A stretch of DNA of 64,000 nucleotides from Mogibacterium neglectum (GCF_030644205.1 NZ_CP128647.1:1178001-1242000); one strand, 5' to 3'. Shown: positions 45,290 to 54,152, counted from the first letter of the stretch. Notes: generated by a model from the sequence alone, not told the origin. Program-made: numbers and translations.

Positions 45290-45507
45290 ATCCTTTTTCT
45301 CCTTTTTCATATCGTAATATTTTAGTATCATTGCTACAAATGGTCAATGATTTGTTATCATCAATATTTTTGATAGTGCACAATTTAAATTAAGATTTTT
45401 ATAATGATTAATTACTTCACTTAGATGTTATACTAAACCCATATCGTAAGATTATAATATATTATGTTGCGTTTACTCGCGATAAATAAGGAATATTGGG
45501 GAATATT

Positions 45508-46086
45508 ATGAAGAGAAAACTACACATTAAGAGATTTACGTTACTTGCGGCAGTCGTGCTTGTGCTCGCAATATCATTCACCGGTTGCGGCAAGGATGGT
45601 TCAAATTCAGATTCAAAAGGCAGCAACAGCACAAAGGCTAGCCTTAAGAACTTCGAAACCACTACGCTAGACGGCGAAAAATTTACACAGGATAACTTGA
45701 AGGATTACGACCTCACCGTGGTTAACGTATGGTCGACAACTTGTGGATACTGCATCGATGAGATGCCTGCTCTTGAGAAGCTCAGGAACCAGCTACCTTC
45801 CAACGTGCAGTTTGTATCAATTTGTCTCGATGGAGACTCCTCACCAGACACTGCAAAGGAGATTCTCTCCAAGCAGGGATTAACGGCAAAGACGCTCGTT
45901 CCAAGCGACTCTTTGAACGAAGGATTTCTTCAGTACGTAAGCGGTACTCCTACCACCGTGTTCTTTGATAAGAATGGAAAGCAAATCGGCGATCCAAAGG
46001 TCGGAGCTTTCTCAACACATGATACTGATGCAATTACTGAACTCTACATGAAGGAAGTAAATTCGCGTCTTAAGAAATTGTCATAG
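45508..46086 (+). CDS. TlpA-like thiol-disulfide lipoprotein
   Basis: A 192-residue secreted thioredoxin-fold protein: signal peptide with lipobox ISFTGC (Cys27), then a TlpA/redoxin domain with active site VWSTTCGYCIDEMP (Cys79-x2-Cys82) and the cis-Pro region GTPTTVFFD. It is anchored outside the membrane and would reduce disulfides of exported proteins. The start is the ATG at 45508, after GGGGA. It is followed by the CXXC peptide gene and the membrane ferredoxin, likely one operon. Confidence 0.92.
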   Translation: MKRKLHIKRFTLLAAVVLVLAISFTGCGKDGSNSDSKGSNSTKASLKNFETTTLDGEKFTQDNLKDYDLTVVNVWSTTCGYCIDEMPALEKLRNQLPSNVQFVSICLDGDSSPDTAKEILSKQGLTAKTLVPSDSLNEGFLQYVSGTPTTVFFDKNGKQIGDPKVGAFSTHDTDAITELYMKEVNSRLKKLS

Positions 46087-46109
46087 GTAGGGATTGTCAG
46101 GAATAGATT

Positions 46110-46256
46110 ATGTCTAAAAAATATAAAAGGCTGATACCGGCCGCGCTCATTGCGGCTGGTATCGTTATGTTAATAATAGGTTTCAATAGAGGCGAGATGC
46201 TGACGGTTTTCAGCAAGGCTGCCACCGTCTGTCTCGAATGCATAGGAATCGGATAG
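46110..46256 (+). CDS. CD1871A-family small membrane protein with CXXC motif
   Basis: A 48-residue protein, MSKKYKRL ... one hydrophobic helix (AALIAAGIVMLIIGF), then RGEMLTVFSKAATVCLECIGIG at the C-terminus with Cys-x2-Cys. This matches the small CXXC proteins named after C. difficile CD1871A. The start follows TCAGGAA; the downstream gene begins 8 bp after its stop. The function is unknown; the position between a TlpA-like protein and a ferredoxin membrane protein points to a thiol relay across the membrane. Confidence 0.88.
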   Translation: MSKKYKRLIPAALIAAGIVMLIIGFNRGEMLTVFSKAATVCLECIGIG

Positions 46257-46264
46257 GAGGCGCC

Positions 46265-47149
46265 ATGAAGACTAACAACCCGAGGCGTCATCTGGTGCAG
46301 CTCATAGCAACATTAATGACCAATCCTCATATCTCGAATTTCACCGATGGCACTATATACAAAGGTAAGAGTAAAAACTTCTGCTCACCTGGATTAAACT
46401 GCTATTCTTGCCCAGCTGCTGGTGCTGCATGCCCTATCGGAGCACTGCAGTCGGTCGAAAACGGCAATAAATATCATATTTCATACTACGTGCTGGGTTT
46501 TTTGCTCATAACTGGAGCATTTCTCGGTAGATTCGTATGCGGATTTCTATGTCCATTCGGATTCTTTCAGGACTTGCTGTACAAGATTAGGATGAAGAAA
46601 TGCCACTTACCTGCCAAGATTGATAAATCTCTCAGGTATCTCAAATACGTCATACTTGCAGTATTCGTATTTGCACTTCCAATCGCAATCTCCAATGAAT
46701 TTGGAATCGGTGAACCATTCTTTTGCAAATACATATGTCCAGCTGGCACTATAGAGGCTGGTATCCCACTTCTGATTAAGAACGAATCTCTCCGAGCTAT
46801 GATGGGAATTTTATTTGACTGGAAGATGATTCTTCTAGTTATCACGGTCATACTTTCGACGATGATCTACAGACCTTTCTGTAAATACATATGCCCTCTA
46901 GGTGCGATATATTCGCTTTTTAACCGCTTTAGCGTGCTACAGATGGAAGTGGATAGTAATAATTGTATAAACTGCATGAAATGTGAAATCAACTGCGATA
47001 TGCAGGTCAGGGTTCTAGACAACATCAACAGCGCCGAATGCATTCGCTGTGGTAAGTGCAGGAGCATATGTCCGACTAGCGCCATCAACTGGACAATTGG
47101 CGGAAAAGTAATTCTAAAATCAAACGAAAACAGCAAGCAAAGAGCGTAG
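46265..47149 (+). CDS. NapH-like 4Fe-4S membrane protein
   Basis: A 294-residue protein with about four membrane segments and many cysteine clusters: FCSPGLNCYSCPAAGAACPIGAL near the N-terminus, CGFLCPFG and twice CKYICP(A/L)G in the membrane part (NapH/YccM signature), and two ferredoxin clusters at the C-terminus (CINCMKCEINCDMQ, CIRCGKCRSICPTSAI). The start is the ATG 8 bp behind the CXXC peptide, after AGGAGG. It would pass electrons from cytosolic ferredoxin or quinone across the membrane to the TlpA-like protein via the CXXC peptide; that link is inference. Confidence 0.92.
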   Translation: MKTNNPRRHLVQLIATLMTNPHISNFTDGTIYKGKSKNFCSPGLNCYSCPAAGAACPIGALQSVENGNKYHISYYVLGFLLITGAFLGRFVCGFLCPFGFFQDLLYKIRMKKCHLPAKIDKSLRYLKYVILAVFVFALPIAISNEFGIGEPFFCKYICPAGTIEAGIPLLIKNESLRAMMGILFDWKMILLVITVILSTMIYRPFCKYICPLGAIYSLFNRFSVLQMEVDSNNCINCMKCEINCDMQVRVLDNINSAECIRCGKCRSICPTSAINWTIGGKVILKSNENSKQRA

Positions 47150-47188
47150 CTACGCCTACTATTTTATTGGTGATATTTTCTAGTATCC

Positions 47189-47707
47189 TCACCTAAGATT
47201 GTATTTCTCAAAATCAACCCCCTCCTGGTGAAGCAGATAAATTTTCTTATCCATGCCTCCTGCATAGCCCGTGAGTTTTCCGTCTTTCCCCACCACGCGG
47301 TGACAAGGCACTATGATTGAGAACTCATTGCTGCCAACCGCTCCACCCACAGCCTGGGCTGACATGTGGTCTTTACCGATTCTTATAGCGACTTCATTCG
47401 CAATTTCGCCATAAGTGCTAAGCTCGCCATAAGGAATCTTCAGCATTATCTCTGAGACGGTCTTTCTAAATTCTGACCCCTGCAGCTTAAGCTTAGGCGT
47501 AAAGCATGGAACAGTTCCTGCGAAGTATTCGTCAAGCCAGCGCACTGCATCGTTTATATGTTTATTAGCATGGGGATTCTCGATTGTTTCGATGCCTTCA
47601 GATGCCTCTGCTATCAACTCTTCATCAAACCAGACACCGAGAAGGCTCTCTTGATTGGCACAAAGCTTCATCACACCCATAGGTGAGTCGTAATAATACA
47701 TGTACAT
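47189..47707 (-). CDS. ogt: methylated-DNA--protein-cysteine methyltransferase
   Basis: Repairs O6-methylguanine by transferring the alkyl group to its own cysteine. The acceptor motif is in FSIIVPCHRVVGKDGKLTGYAGG (PCHRV), with the helix-turn-helix before it (GELSTYGEIANEVA). It has 172 residues, in the usual range. AAGGAGGG lies before the ATG. It is directly behind the HNH gene on the same strand, 11 bp apart. Confidence 0.95.
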   Translation of the reverse strand: MYMYYYDSPMGVMKLCANQESLLGVWFDEELIAEASEGIETIENPHANKHINDAVRWLDEYFAGTVPCFTPKLKLQGSEFRKTVSEIMLKIPYGELSTYGEIANEVAIRIGKDHMSAQAVGGAVGSNEFSIIVPCHRVVGKDGKLTGYAGGMDKKIYLLHQEGVDFEKYNLR

Positions 47708-47718
47708 AGAAACCCTCC

Positions 47719-48414
47719 TTAATTATATGGATTTATCAGCTTTGGGCTACTTCCGATATTATCCTTTATAACCTTTATATCCTCTGGCGAGAGCGGAATA
47801 TCGTAGCTCACAGCGATGACTAGCCATGTATAACAATAGTCATCAACGTTCGTTTCCGGTAGCCACTCGCTTGGTCCCTTGTCTGACTTGTCACGATTTA
47901 CTGCCCCATCCACATCTACTCCAACACGGACGTCTGTCGCGTATTGATGCTTCTTAGAATGGCTCCATTTGGCACCACCGTGCTTATTTACATAATTAAG
48001 TGGGATGATATGGTCAAAGTTACTGTCATTAAGTGAGAGGTCATCGCCTGTATATGGATCTATGTAATCGCCATCCTTATAGTGCTTACTTGTCACAAAT
48101 GCAAATTTTCTCAGCGAATACTTTCTGCCTTTATACTCGATTCGTCTGTATGGCTCTGTATAGGAGTCACGGTCATAATCAGCGTACTCATCGGGCGATG
48201 ACACCTTTACTTCATCTAGTAGCTGCTCTACACTCTTTTCCTTTAGCGGCTTTACCTTACTGCCTGAGCTCCCCAAGTCACCTATATCTATTCCCATCTG
48301 GTTAAATACGAAAACAGCTGCGGCAATTATCAATGTCGCAAGCATTTTCTCCATCTTCTTATTTCTCATACTGTACCATCTATATCCTTTGCCCGAATAC
48401 CTCTGTCTCGCCAT
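47719..48414 (-). CDS. membrane-anchored HNH (DUF1524-like) nuclease
   Basis: A 231-residue protein. Residues about 25-45 form a hydrophobic segment (MLATLIIAAAVFVFNQMG), so the remainder lies outside the cell. The nuclease core follows the DUF1524/HNH pattern: FDHIIPLNYVNKHGGAKWS (DH-x-P), YATD, then AVNRDKSDKGPSEWLPE (N-x-SKG-x-W-P). Such proteins are common as secreted or surface nucleases used for DNA scavenging or for toxin-like functions. The start at MARQRYSGKG follows a distant AAGGG; the Met at residue 16 is an alternative. Pairing with ogt is close (11 bp), suggesting one transcript. Confidence 0.75.
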   Translation of the reverse strand: MARQRYSGKGYRWYSMRNKKMEKMLATLIIAAAVFVFNQMGIDIGDLGSSGSKVKPLKEKSVEQLLDEVKVSSPDEYADYDRDSYTEPYRRIEYKGRKYSLRKFAFVTSKHYKDGDYIDPYTGDDLSLNDSNFDHIIPLNYVNKHGGAKWSHSKKHQYATDVRVGVDVDGAVNRDKSDKGPSEWLPETNVDDYCYTWLVIAVSYDIPLSPEDIKVIKDNIGSSPKLINPYN

Positions 48415-48455
48415 GTTTACTAAGCCCTTTTTATGAATCTATTTTGCTGTAAAGC

Positions 48456-48478
48456 CGTGATACCTTACTATTATCACG
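48456..48478. promoter_or_regulatory. inverted repeat upstream of the HNH gene
   Basis: CGTGATA, 9-nt spacer, TATCACG: perfect 7-bp arms 42 bp upstream of the HNH start. Candidate operator or leader hairpin. Confidence 0.35.
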
Positions 48479-48614
48479 CATTGCTATATCGATACTTTTT
48501 CAAATGAATCATTTCATTATATTAACATCTTGTTTTTCAATTCAATATGCTTATGATACCATAGACAATGAGGATTTGAACAATCCATGATTCATAAATT
48601 TGACCAATAAATAT

Positions 48615-48642
48615 TTGATTTATAACTATTATCTGATATAGA
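48615..48642 (+). promoter_or_regulatory. probable promoter of the ATP-grasp gene
   Basis: TTGATT (48615-48620), 16-bp spacer, TATAGA (48637-48642), about 50 bp before the start codon. Confidence 0.45.
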
Positions 48643-48691
48643 ATGTTAAAGATAAGTTGAAAATTTACGATTTATGAAACGAGGAATTTAT

Positions 48692-49717
48692 ATGGGCGAA
48701 AGCAAACTAAAATACGGACTAAGAGTGCTAAAGAACGCAAGCTTTAAGAAGTTCACGGACTGTGTCAATGAAGCACACAGAATTTCCGGCAAGAGCAAGC
48801 TTGCGTGTGCAATTGACATTGTACACTGCATGAGAAAATTCGATGCTGGTTACTATGATTATGTAATCTTCCAGTTCTGGGACAAGACCGACGCAGAGAA
48901 AGACACTTACCTGACTAGATTCAGAAGTAAGAAGCTTGTATCTCAGATGAATGACCCTGCTTACGCGCATTTCTTTGATAACAAGGATGAATTCAATGAG
49001 AAATTCAAGGATTATATCGGTCGTGATTTCATCGAACTCGAGACTGCTACTAAAGACGAGGTTGAGGCGTATTTCAACAGAAAAGACAAGGTGTTCTGCA
49101 AGATGAAGGACCTCGAGTGCGGCATAGGTTGTGAGAGACTTGTGACATCTGACTTTGAGAATTTCGATGCCTTCTATTCATACATCAAGGAAAAAGACTT
49201 TGGCACTCTCGAGGGCGTAATCGAGAACCATCCTGATCTCAACAAGGTATACTCCGGTAGTGCCAACACGATGCGTATGATCACGATCATCGGTGATGAC
49301 GGCAAGCCACATCTGATATACGCAGTACAGAAGTTCGGTATCAACGGCAGAGTTGTCGACAACTACGGAGTTCACGGACCAGTTGACCTAGAGACTGGCG
49401 AGTTCCTATTCCCTGCTCACTCTGGAGATACAAAGGCGGAAGGACTTTACACTGAACATCCTAATTCACACGAGAAGCTTGTAGGATTCAAGACTCCGTT
49501 GTTCAAGGAAGCTAAGGAGATGATTCTAAAGGCGGCTATGGAAGTGCCACAGATTAGATATGTAGGTTGGGATGTTGCAGTAACTCCGACTGGACCTGCT
49601 ATCATCGAGGGTAATGTATACTGCGCTCACGATTTCTGGCAGCTACCAGGACAGACTCCTAACAACATTGGAATCATGCCTACGCTGAAAGAGCTAGTTC
49701 CAAGCTACAAGTATTAA
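48692..49717 (+). CDS. sugar-transfer-associated ATP-grasp protein
   Basis: A 341-residue protein. The ATP-grasp core appears as VFCKMKDLECGIGCERL, then SGSANTMRMITIIGDDGKPHLIYAVQKFG and GWDVAVTPTGPAIIEGNVYCAHDFWQLPGQ, the latter being a metal/ATP-binding DVA-x7-IEGN signature seen in the family associated with sugar transfer and exopolysaccharide loci. The start is the ATG at 48692, after GAGGAA. No glycosyltransferase lies nearby, so the acceptor is unknown. An ATP-dependent ligation (amide bond) is the expected chemistry. Confidence 0.8.
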   Translation: MGESKLKYGLRVLKNASFKKFTDCVNEAHRISGKSKLACAIDIVHCMRKFDAGYYDYVIFQFWDKTDAEKDTYLTRFRSKKLVSQMNDPAYAHFFDNKDEFNEKFKDYIGRDFIELETATKDEVEAYFNRKDKVFCKMKDLECGIGCERLVTSDFENFDAFYSYIKEKDFGTLEGVIENHPDLNKVYSGSANTMRMITIIGDDGKPHLIYAVQKFGINGRVVDNYGVHGPVDLETGEFLFPAHSGDTKAEGLYTEHPNSHEKLVGFKTPLFKEAKEMILKAAMEVPQIRYVGWDVAVTPTGPAIIEGNVYCAHDFWQLPGQTPNNIGIMPTLKELVPSYKY

Positions 49718-49796
49718 TAGTTATAGAAATTAGATTGATTATTTTCGGATATATGTAACTCATATACAATAATTCATTAAGAATACAAAACATCAC

Positions 49797-49826
49797 AGGG
49801 GCTGGTCTCATCTGAGACCAGCCCCT
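49797..49826. terminator. bidirectional hairpin between converging genes
   Basis: AGGGGCTGGTCTCA pairs perfectly (14 bp) with its complement around a 2-nt loop. It stands between the ATP-grasp gene (plus) and the ferric-reductase-like gene (minus); T tracts are poor on both sides. Confidence 0.7.
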
Positions 49827-49870
49827 GCTTACTACCATATTTTATGTATATACTATGAAAACTGCGATAT

Positions 49871-50563
49871 TTAAGCAGTAGCAACCTTGAGCTTTCTGCT
49901 CTTTAGAACTGCCTTTCTAAGTCTCAAAACGACATAGCTTATGTATACAACGGAGTATACGATTATACCTGTTATGTGAGACTTTACATCTGCCGAATAC
50001 AGCACCATTATATGCACATAGATTCCGATAAAGAACGGATAAGCCATGCGTTGAATCTTTTTCCAAGTCTTACCACTCATCTTGCGGCGAACCAACTTAA
50101 ACGAGGTGATAAAGAGAGGAATAAGCATAGCTAGTAGGCACAGAGTGATTGTCGATGCGATTAGCTCTCTCGTAGGCATAGCCTTTGGATTTGTAAATAA
50201 CATCGGGAAGTACTTAACTCCGAACACCACGTTGTGGCTGAGAGTCAGCAAGCTTCCTATGATAGATATCTCTCCGCGCACGCTCATCAGCTTACGAGAC
50301 AGTTTGTTGTGCTTAGTGATGACACCAAGATACATTACCACCATAAAGGTAGCTGTTGTAAAGATGCCTCTACTGAACATGTTCATAAAGTATATGTTGA
50401 ACCATTCTGGGAATTTCTGGTCATATCCGAGGTTGAAGTACATAACAACTGCTCCACACCATACGTATATACCCAGATAAAAAGCCCCTGGGTGCTTCTT
50501 AATTGCATCTGCTGTCAGAATATAGAATATGACAGTCACTGCGATTCCAAATATTGTGTTCAC
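49871..50563 (-). CDS. ferric-reductase-like transmembrane protein (MsrQ/YedZ-type haem protein)
   Basis: A 230-residue membrane protein with about six helices. The segment RKMSGKTWKKIQRMAYPFFIGIYVHIMVLY resembles the R-x-W-x2-L(Q)R-x-YPF-H haem-binding helix of ferric reductase-like domains; other histidines lie in LTLSHNVVFG (helix 3) and near the C-terminus. Its ATG overlaps the stop of the giant FMN protein (4 bp), so the two are translationally coupled. The pair FMN-binding protein plus ferric-reductase-like membrane protein is known from extracytosolic flavin electron-transfer systems. Confidence 0.82.
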   Translation of the reverse strand: MNTIFGIAVTVIFYILTADAIKKHPGAFYLGIYVWCGAVVMYFNLGYDQKFPEWFNIYFMNMFSRGIFTTATFMVVMYLGVITKHNKLSRKLMSVRGEISIIGSLLTLSHNVVFGVKYFPMLFTNPKAMPTRELIASTITLCLLAMLIPLFITSFKLVRRKMSGKTWKKIQRMAYPFFIGIYVHIMVLYSADVKSHITGIIVYSVVYISYVVLRLRKAVLKSRKLKVATA

Positions 50564-53500
50564 GATACCGTCCTTTCCGTCTCAGCTACAGCAGAATTTT
50601 CTGCAGTTTTCCTGCTCTCTGCTGGCTTCTGTAAATCTTCTCTCTTGTTAGCTTTTCCGCTATCTCTGCTCTCGACACTTGAATTTCCTGAGATTTCGGC
50701 GGTTACTGCACTTCTTGTGCTTACTGTTCCGCTTGTAACGGCGGATGTTGTCGCACTAGCAACTGGAGTTTTGACATTCACCATAACTAGAGTCTTAGTC
50801 TTTTTATCGATTCCGTCGACTGAGAACTCGAGCACTGCCTTGGTCATCCCCTTCTTTGAGAGGTCAGGCTTCTGCACTAGCTTAACCTTTACAGAACCAT
50901 CCATAGGGATGTTGCTGAACTTAGCCTTATAGTCTTCAAGCGTCGGTTCAGTTCCGTTTACCTCGATTGGCTGAGAGTTTACCCTCTGTGGTGTAAATGC
51001 TGTTCCACCGTCCTCGTCATCATCCGCGATTCCATCGTGGTCTTTGTCTCTGTAAATCCAGTACTTATATTCTCTAACCAGAAGCTTGCCGTTCTTCTTA
51101 GCCTTGAACTTCATGGTTACTGTCCTAAACATCCCATCGTCACCGTCCCATTTATCATCATCTACCACTGGTGTGCCGGTGATTGTCGTTCCGTCAAATG
51201 ACAAGCCTTTAGGTAGTCCTTCGATTGAAGTGGCCATCTCTGCATCCTTATCGAGGCTTTTAACTGTAGCTGGCTTAATAGGAACACCCTGTGTCCACTT
51301 TGGTCTACCTGGCTCATCGAGTGCAGTCTCGATTACCTTGCTATCCACTTTAACCTCTGGAAGCGCCTCCTCTGCATCTGCTGCTGGAGTCTTCACATTG
51401 ACCATCACGATTGCCTTGCTCTTCTTGTCGATTCCGTCGACTGAGAACTCGAGCACTGCTTTGGTCATTCCCTTCTTTGAGAGGTCAGGCTTCTGCACTA
51501 GCTTAACCTTTACAGAACCATCTGTAGGGATGTTGCTGAACTTAGCCTTGTAGTCCTCTAGAGTTGGTGCTTTGCCATCTACTTCAATTGGCTTTGTGTT
51601 AACTCTCTGTGGTGTAAATGCTACTCCGCCGTCTTCATCGTCATCTGCTATTCCATCGTGGTCTTTGTCTCTATAAACCCAGTATTTGTACTTTCTAACT
51701 AGTAGCTTACCATTCTTCTTGGCCTTGAACTTCAAAGTTACTGTCTTGAACATTCCACCGTCACCATCCCACTTGTCGTCATCAACGACCGGTGTTCCTG
51801 TGATATTTGTGCCATCAAAGCTTAGTCCCTTAGGCAGTCCCTCGATGGTTGTCTGCATCTCTGCGTCCTTGTCTAAACTCTTAACCGTCGCAGGCTTAAT
51901 AGGCATACGCTCAGTCCACTTTGGTCTACCTGGCTCATCAAGTGATGTCTCGATTACCTTGCTGTCAACCTCTACCTCTGGAAGTGCTGGTTCTTCACCG
52001 CCACCTCCGCCACTACCATTATCATCAACAATCTCTTTATCCGCTTCTGTACCTGACAACTGAAATTCTACATGGATTATCTTAGGTGTATTAGGGTTCT
52101 CATCTTTATTAAGGGTATATTTTACCTTTTTATTTACAGGTTTTTTATCAGGTGTATACTCATAGCGATTTCCGCTCTTTGAAACAAGGCGAACCTTAAC
52201 TGTTTCGAACTCGAACGATAAAGGCGCATCAACAACCTGTTGATTGTCGATTTTACGGTCATCAGTAGGATCCTTTTTAATATTCTTCACCTTGTACCAC
52301 TTCGAACCATCCTTGCTGTATTCAAGTCCAACGATGTAATCCTTGCTGTAACGTCCAACGAGGATTCTAAATTTGTCGTACGAGAGCGACTGCTTGTGAA
52401 TAACCTTTGCCTTTATTATTTTCTTATCACCATATGATTTTAGATCGCTTCCATTTTCAATAGCTTTGCCATCCTCATCTGTGATGCTGAGTCCATTGGC
52501 TGCAAAATCTTTCCACTCTGCTTCCCTAACAGAGCCATCTTTCTTAACAATCTTAACCTTAAGTTCTGAGAAGTCAACGGAATCACCCTTATTAACTTCT
52601 ACTGTCTTAGTCTTTGGCTCAATAATTGAAATATCCTTTACATCAGAGTTAGTTTTATAATCGCTAGCCGACTTATGCGTAGCTTCCTTTGTCGCAGCCG
52701 AAATTCCACTTGCACTTATCGTAGCTCCGCTCACGCTATCGAACATCTTCTTGCCCTCATAGCGGTCGTTCATATACGCCTTTACAGTACGTGACATGAG
52801 AGCTATATCAGATACAGTGTTATTTCCTGATAGACCGCTCAGCATATCGACATACTTATCGCCAAGGAGCTCCTTGACCTTAGCCTTAGGATTACTGCTT
52901 TTCCTTATCGCTTCGAAATACTCACGATATAATCCCATCTTAGCGATGTTCCAGCGACCTTCCTTGCCCTGCAGGAACGGTATCACGTTCTCTGCCTGGC
53001 TTCTAAATGGTCCCATGTCATCGCGATAATCGTCACCTACGCCGACCCTTAGATTCGATATCTCGCCATCCTTTACCGTAATATAAGTCTTAATTCCACC
53101 TGGATTAAGGTATCCGATACCAATTCCAGTGTATTCGCCATCCTTGAGTTTATCTCCCGGGTAATGTTTACGAAGAGCTGCATCTACATATGATGGCTCC
53201 CCTGTCTCAGGGTTAACCGATGGATTTGTATCATCTGTGCTTGGCTTTTTGTCACCTGTGCTAGGCTTGCTAGTATTGGTGATGTTAGTCTTGCCAGCAC
53301 CTGCAAGTGCATTTCTCACCGCATCGATGATTCCACGGCTGGAATATGTAGCTCCAGAGACTGTGTCTACACTCTTGCCTGGACGTCCTAGCAGTCTACC
53401 GATAACAGCCTTTGCACGATTAAAGAATGGTGCATCGTCACTGTGTGAAATTATCTCGACATTGGTAATATTACCACCAGAAACAGTTACACGGACTCTA

Positions 53501-54075
53501 ATTGGTCCATTGAAGCCCTGACCTGTTCCAATATATACACCATCTTTTAGGTTAGCACTTCCGATTGAAAAAGATCCTGCTACATTACCTTTTCTTCCCT
53601 TAGCAGATCTAGCGTCTTTCTTGACTGGCGTTACCTTAGCCTGCTGCTTCGATCCAGCCTTGCGCAGAGCATCAGCAACCGCCTTCTTGATTGCATTTGA
53701 AGAAATAGTCGCTCCTGAAACAGAGTCAACGTTCACATTACCACTGCTCAGAATCTTGCCTATTACAGCTTTCGCCCTATTAAAATACTCTGGTGTTTCT
53801 GTCTGAGATATAACCTTGATATCTGTCAGCTTTCCACCCTTGACAGTGATGCGAACAGTAAGGGGACCACCGTAACCGGTTGCAGTACCTTCGTATTCTC
53901 CATCCTTAAGACCTTCTGTGGAAACCTCTGAACCAATTGCCTGAGCTTCCTTGGCAGCCTTTTCTTTAGCAGCGTTGTTCTTCTCGACGACCGTAACAGC
54001 CGAATAAGCCATAGCGGCGGTAACAGCCACGGCTACGACAAAGGACAGCACTCCCTTGAAACCAGTTGTCTTCAT
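50560..54075 (-). CDS. giant extracytosolic FMN-binding protein with three FMN domains and tandem repeats
   Basis: A 1171-residue surface protein: N-terminal anchor (residues 8-32), then three FMN-binding domains, at about 56-138, 175-257 and 309-465, each ending in the flavinylation-type motif S-G-A-T (Thr123, Thr243, Thr452) that ApbE-like transferases modify. An intermediate beta region (about 480-690) follows, then two nearly identical 207-residue units (697-903 and 904-1110), each with an Ig-like part (EGLPKGLSFDGT-x-ITGTPVVDD) and a calcium-binding DKDHDGIADDDEDGG loop. The C-terminal ~60 residues are Ser/Lys/Glu-rich without an LPxTG motif. Expected role: carries covalent FMN outside the membrane and takes electrons from the coupled haem protein. 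ApbE is not in the window. Confidence 0.88.
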   Translation of the reverse strand: MKTTGFKGVLSFVVAVAVTAAMAYSAVTVVEKNNAAKEKAAKEAQAIGSEVSTEGLKDGEYEGTATGYGGPLTVRITVKGGKLTDIKVISQTETPEYFNRAKAVIGKILSSGNVNVDSVSGATISSNAIKKAVADALRKAGSKQQAKVTPVKKDARSAKGRKGNVAGSFSIGSANLKDGVYIGTGQGFNGPIRVRVTVSGGNITNVEIISHSDDAPFFNRAKAVIGRLLGRPGKSVDTVSGATYSSRGIIDAVRNALAGAGKTNITNTSKPSTGDKKPSTDDTNPSVNPETGEPSYVDAALRKHYPGDKLKDGEYTGIGIGYLNPGGIKTYITVKDGEISNLRVGVGDDYRDDMGPFRSQAENVIPFLQGKEGRWNIAKMGLYREYFEAIRKSSNPKAKVKELLGDKYVDMLSGLSGNNTVSDIALMSRTVKAYMNDRYEGKKMFDSVSGATISASGISAATKEATHKSASDYKTNSDVKDISIIEPKTKTVEVNKGDSVDFSELKVKIVKKDGSVREAEWKDFAANGLSITDEDGKAIENGSDLKSYGDKKIIKAKVIHKQSLSYDKFRILVGRYSKDYIVGLEYSKDGSKWYKVKNIKKDPTDDRKIDNQQVVDAPLSFEFETVKVRLVSKSGNRYEYTPDKKPVNKKVKYTLNKDENPNTPKIIHVEFQLSGTEADKEIVDDNGSGGGGGEEPALPEVEVDSKVIETSLDEPGRPKWTERMPIKPATVKSLDKDAEMQTTIEGLPKGLSFDGTNITGTPVVDDDKWDGDGGMFKTVTLKFKAKKNGKLLVRKYKYWVYRDKDHDGIADDDEDGGVAFTPQRVNTKPIEVDGKAPTLEDYKAKFSNIPTDGSVKVKLVQKPDLSKKGMTKAVLEFSVDGIDKKSKAIVMVNVKTPAADAEEALPEVKVDSKVIETALDEPGRPKWTQGVPIKPATVKSLDKDAEMATSIEGLPKGLSFDGTTITGTPVVDDDKWDGDDGMFRTVTMKFKAKKNGKLLVREYKYWIYRDKDHDGIADDDEDGGTAFTPQRVNSQPIEVNGTEPTLEDYKAKFSNIPMDGSVKVKLVQKPDLSKKGMTKAVLEFSVDGIDKKTKTLVMVNVKTPVASATTSAVTSGTVSTRSAVTAEISGNSSVESRDSGKANKREDLQKPAESRKTAENSAVAETERTVS
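50746..51366 (-). repeat. second unit of the 621-bp tandem repeat
   Basis: Encodes residues 904-1110 of the FMN protein, beginning ALPEVKVDSKVIET. It is nearly the same as the unit at 51367-51987 at protein level, with scattered synonymous changes, so the duplication is old enough to have diverged at DNA level. Confidence 0.85.
51367..51987 (-). repeat. first unit of the 621-bp tandem repeat
   Basis: Encodes residues 697-903, beginning ALPEVEVDSKVIET. Contains the DKDHDGIADDDEDGG calcium-loop and the Ig-like part; the two units abut in frame. Confidence 0.85.
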
Positions 54076-54132
54076 CTTTCCTCCTATAAATGAGTGTGAA
54101 AATTTTGAATAAGTTAGATATATTTTACAAAA

Positions 54133-54152
54133 GTTAGTTATGTTGAACTAAC
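54133..54152. promoter_or_regulatory. inverted repeat upstream of the FMN-protein gene
   Basis: GTTAGTT, 6-nt spacer, AACTAAC: perfect 7-bp arms about 60 bp before the start at 54075. A -35/-10-like pair TTGCGC-17-TAAAAT on the minus strand lies just upstream of it. Possible operator. Confidence 0.4.
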
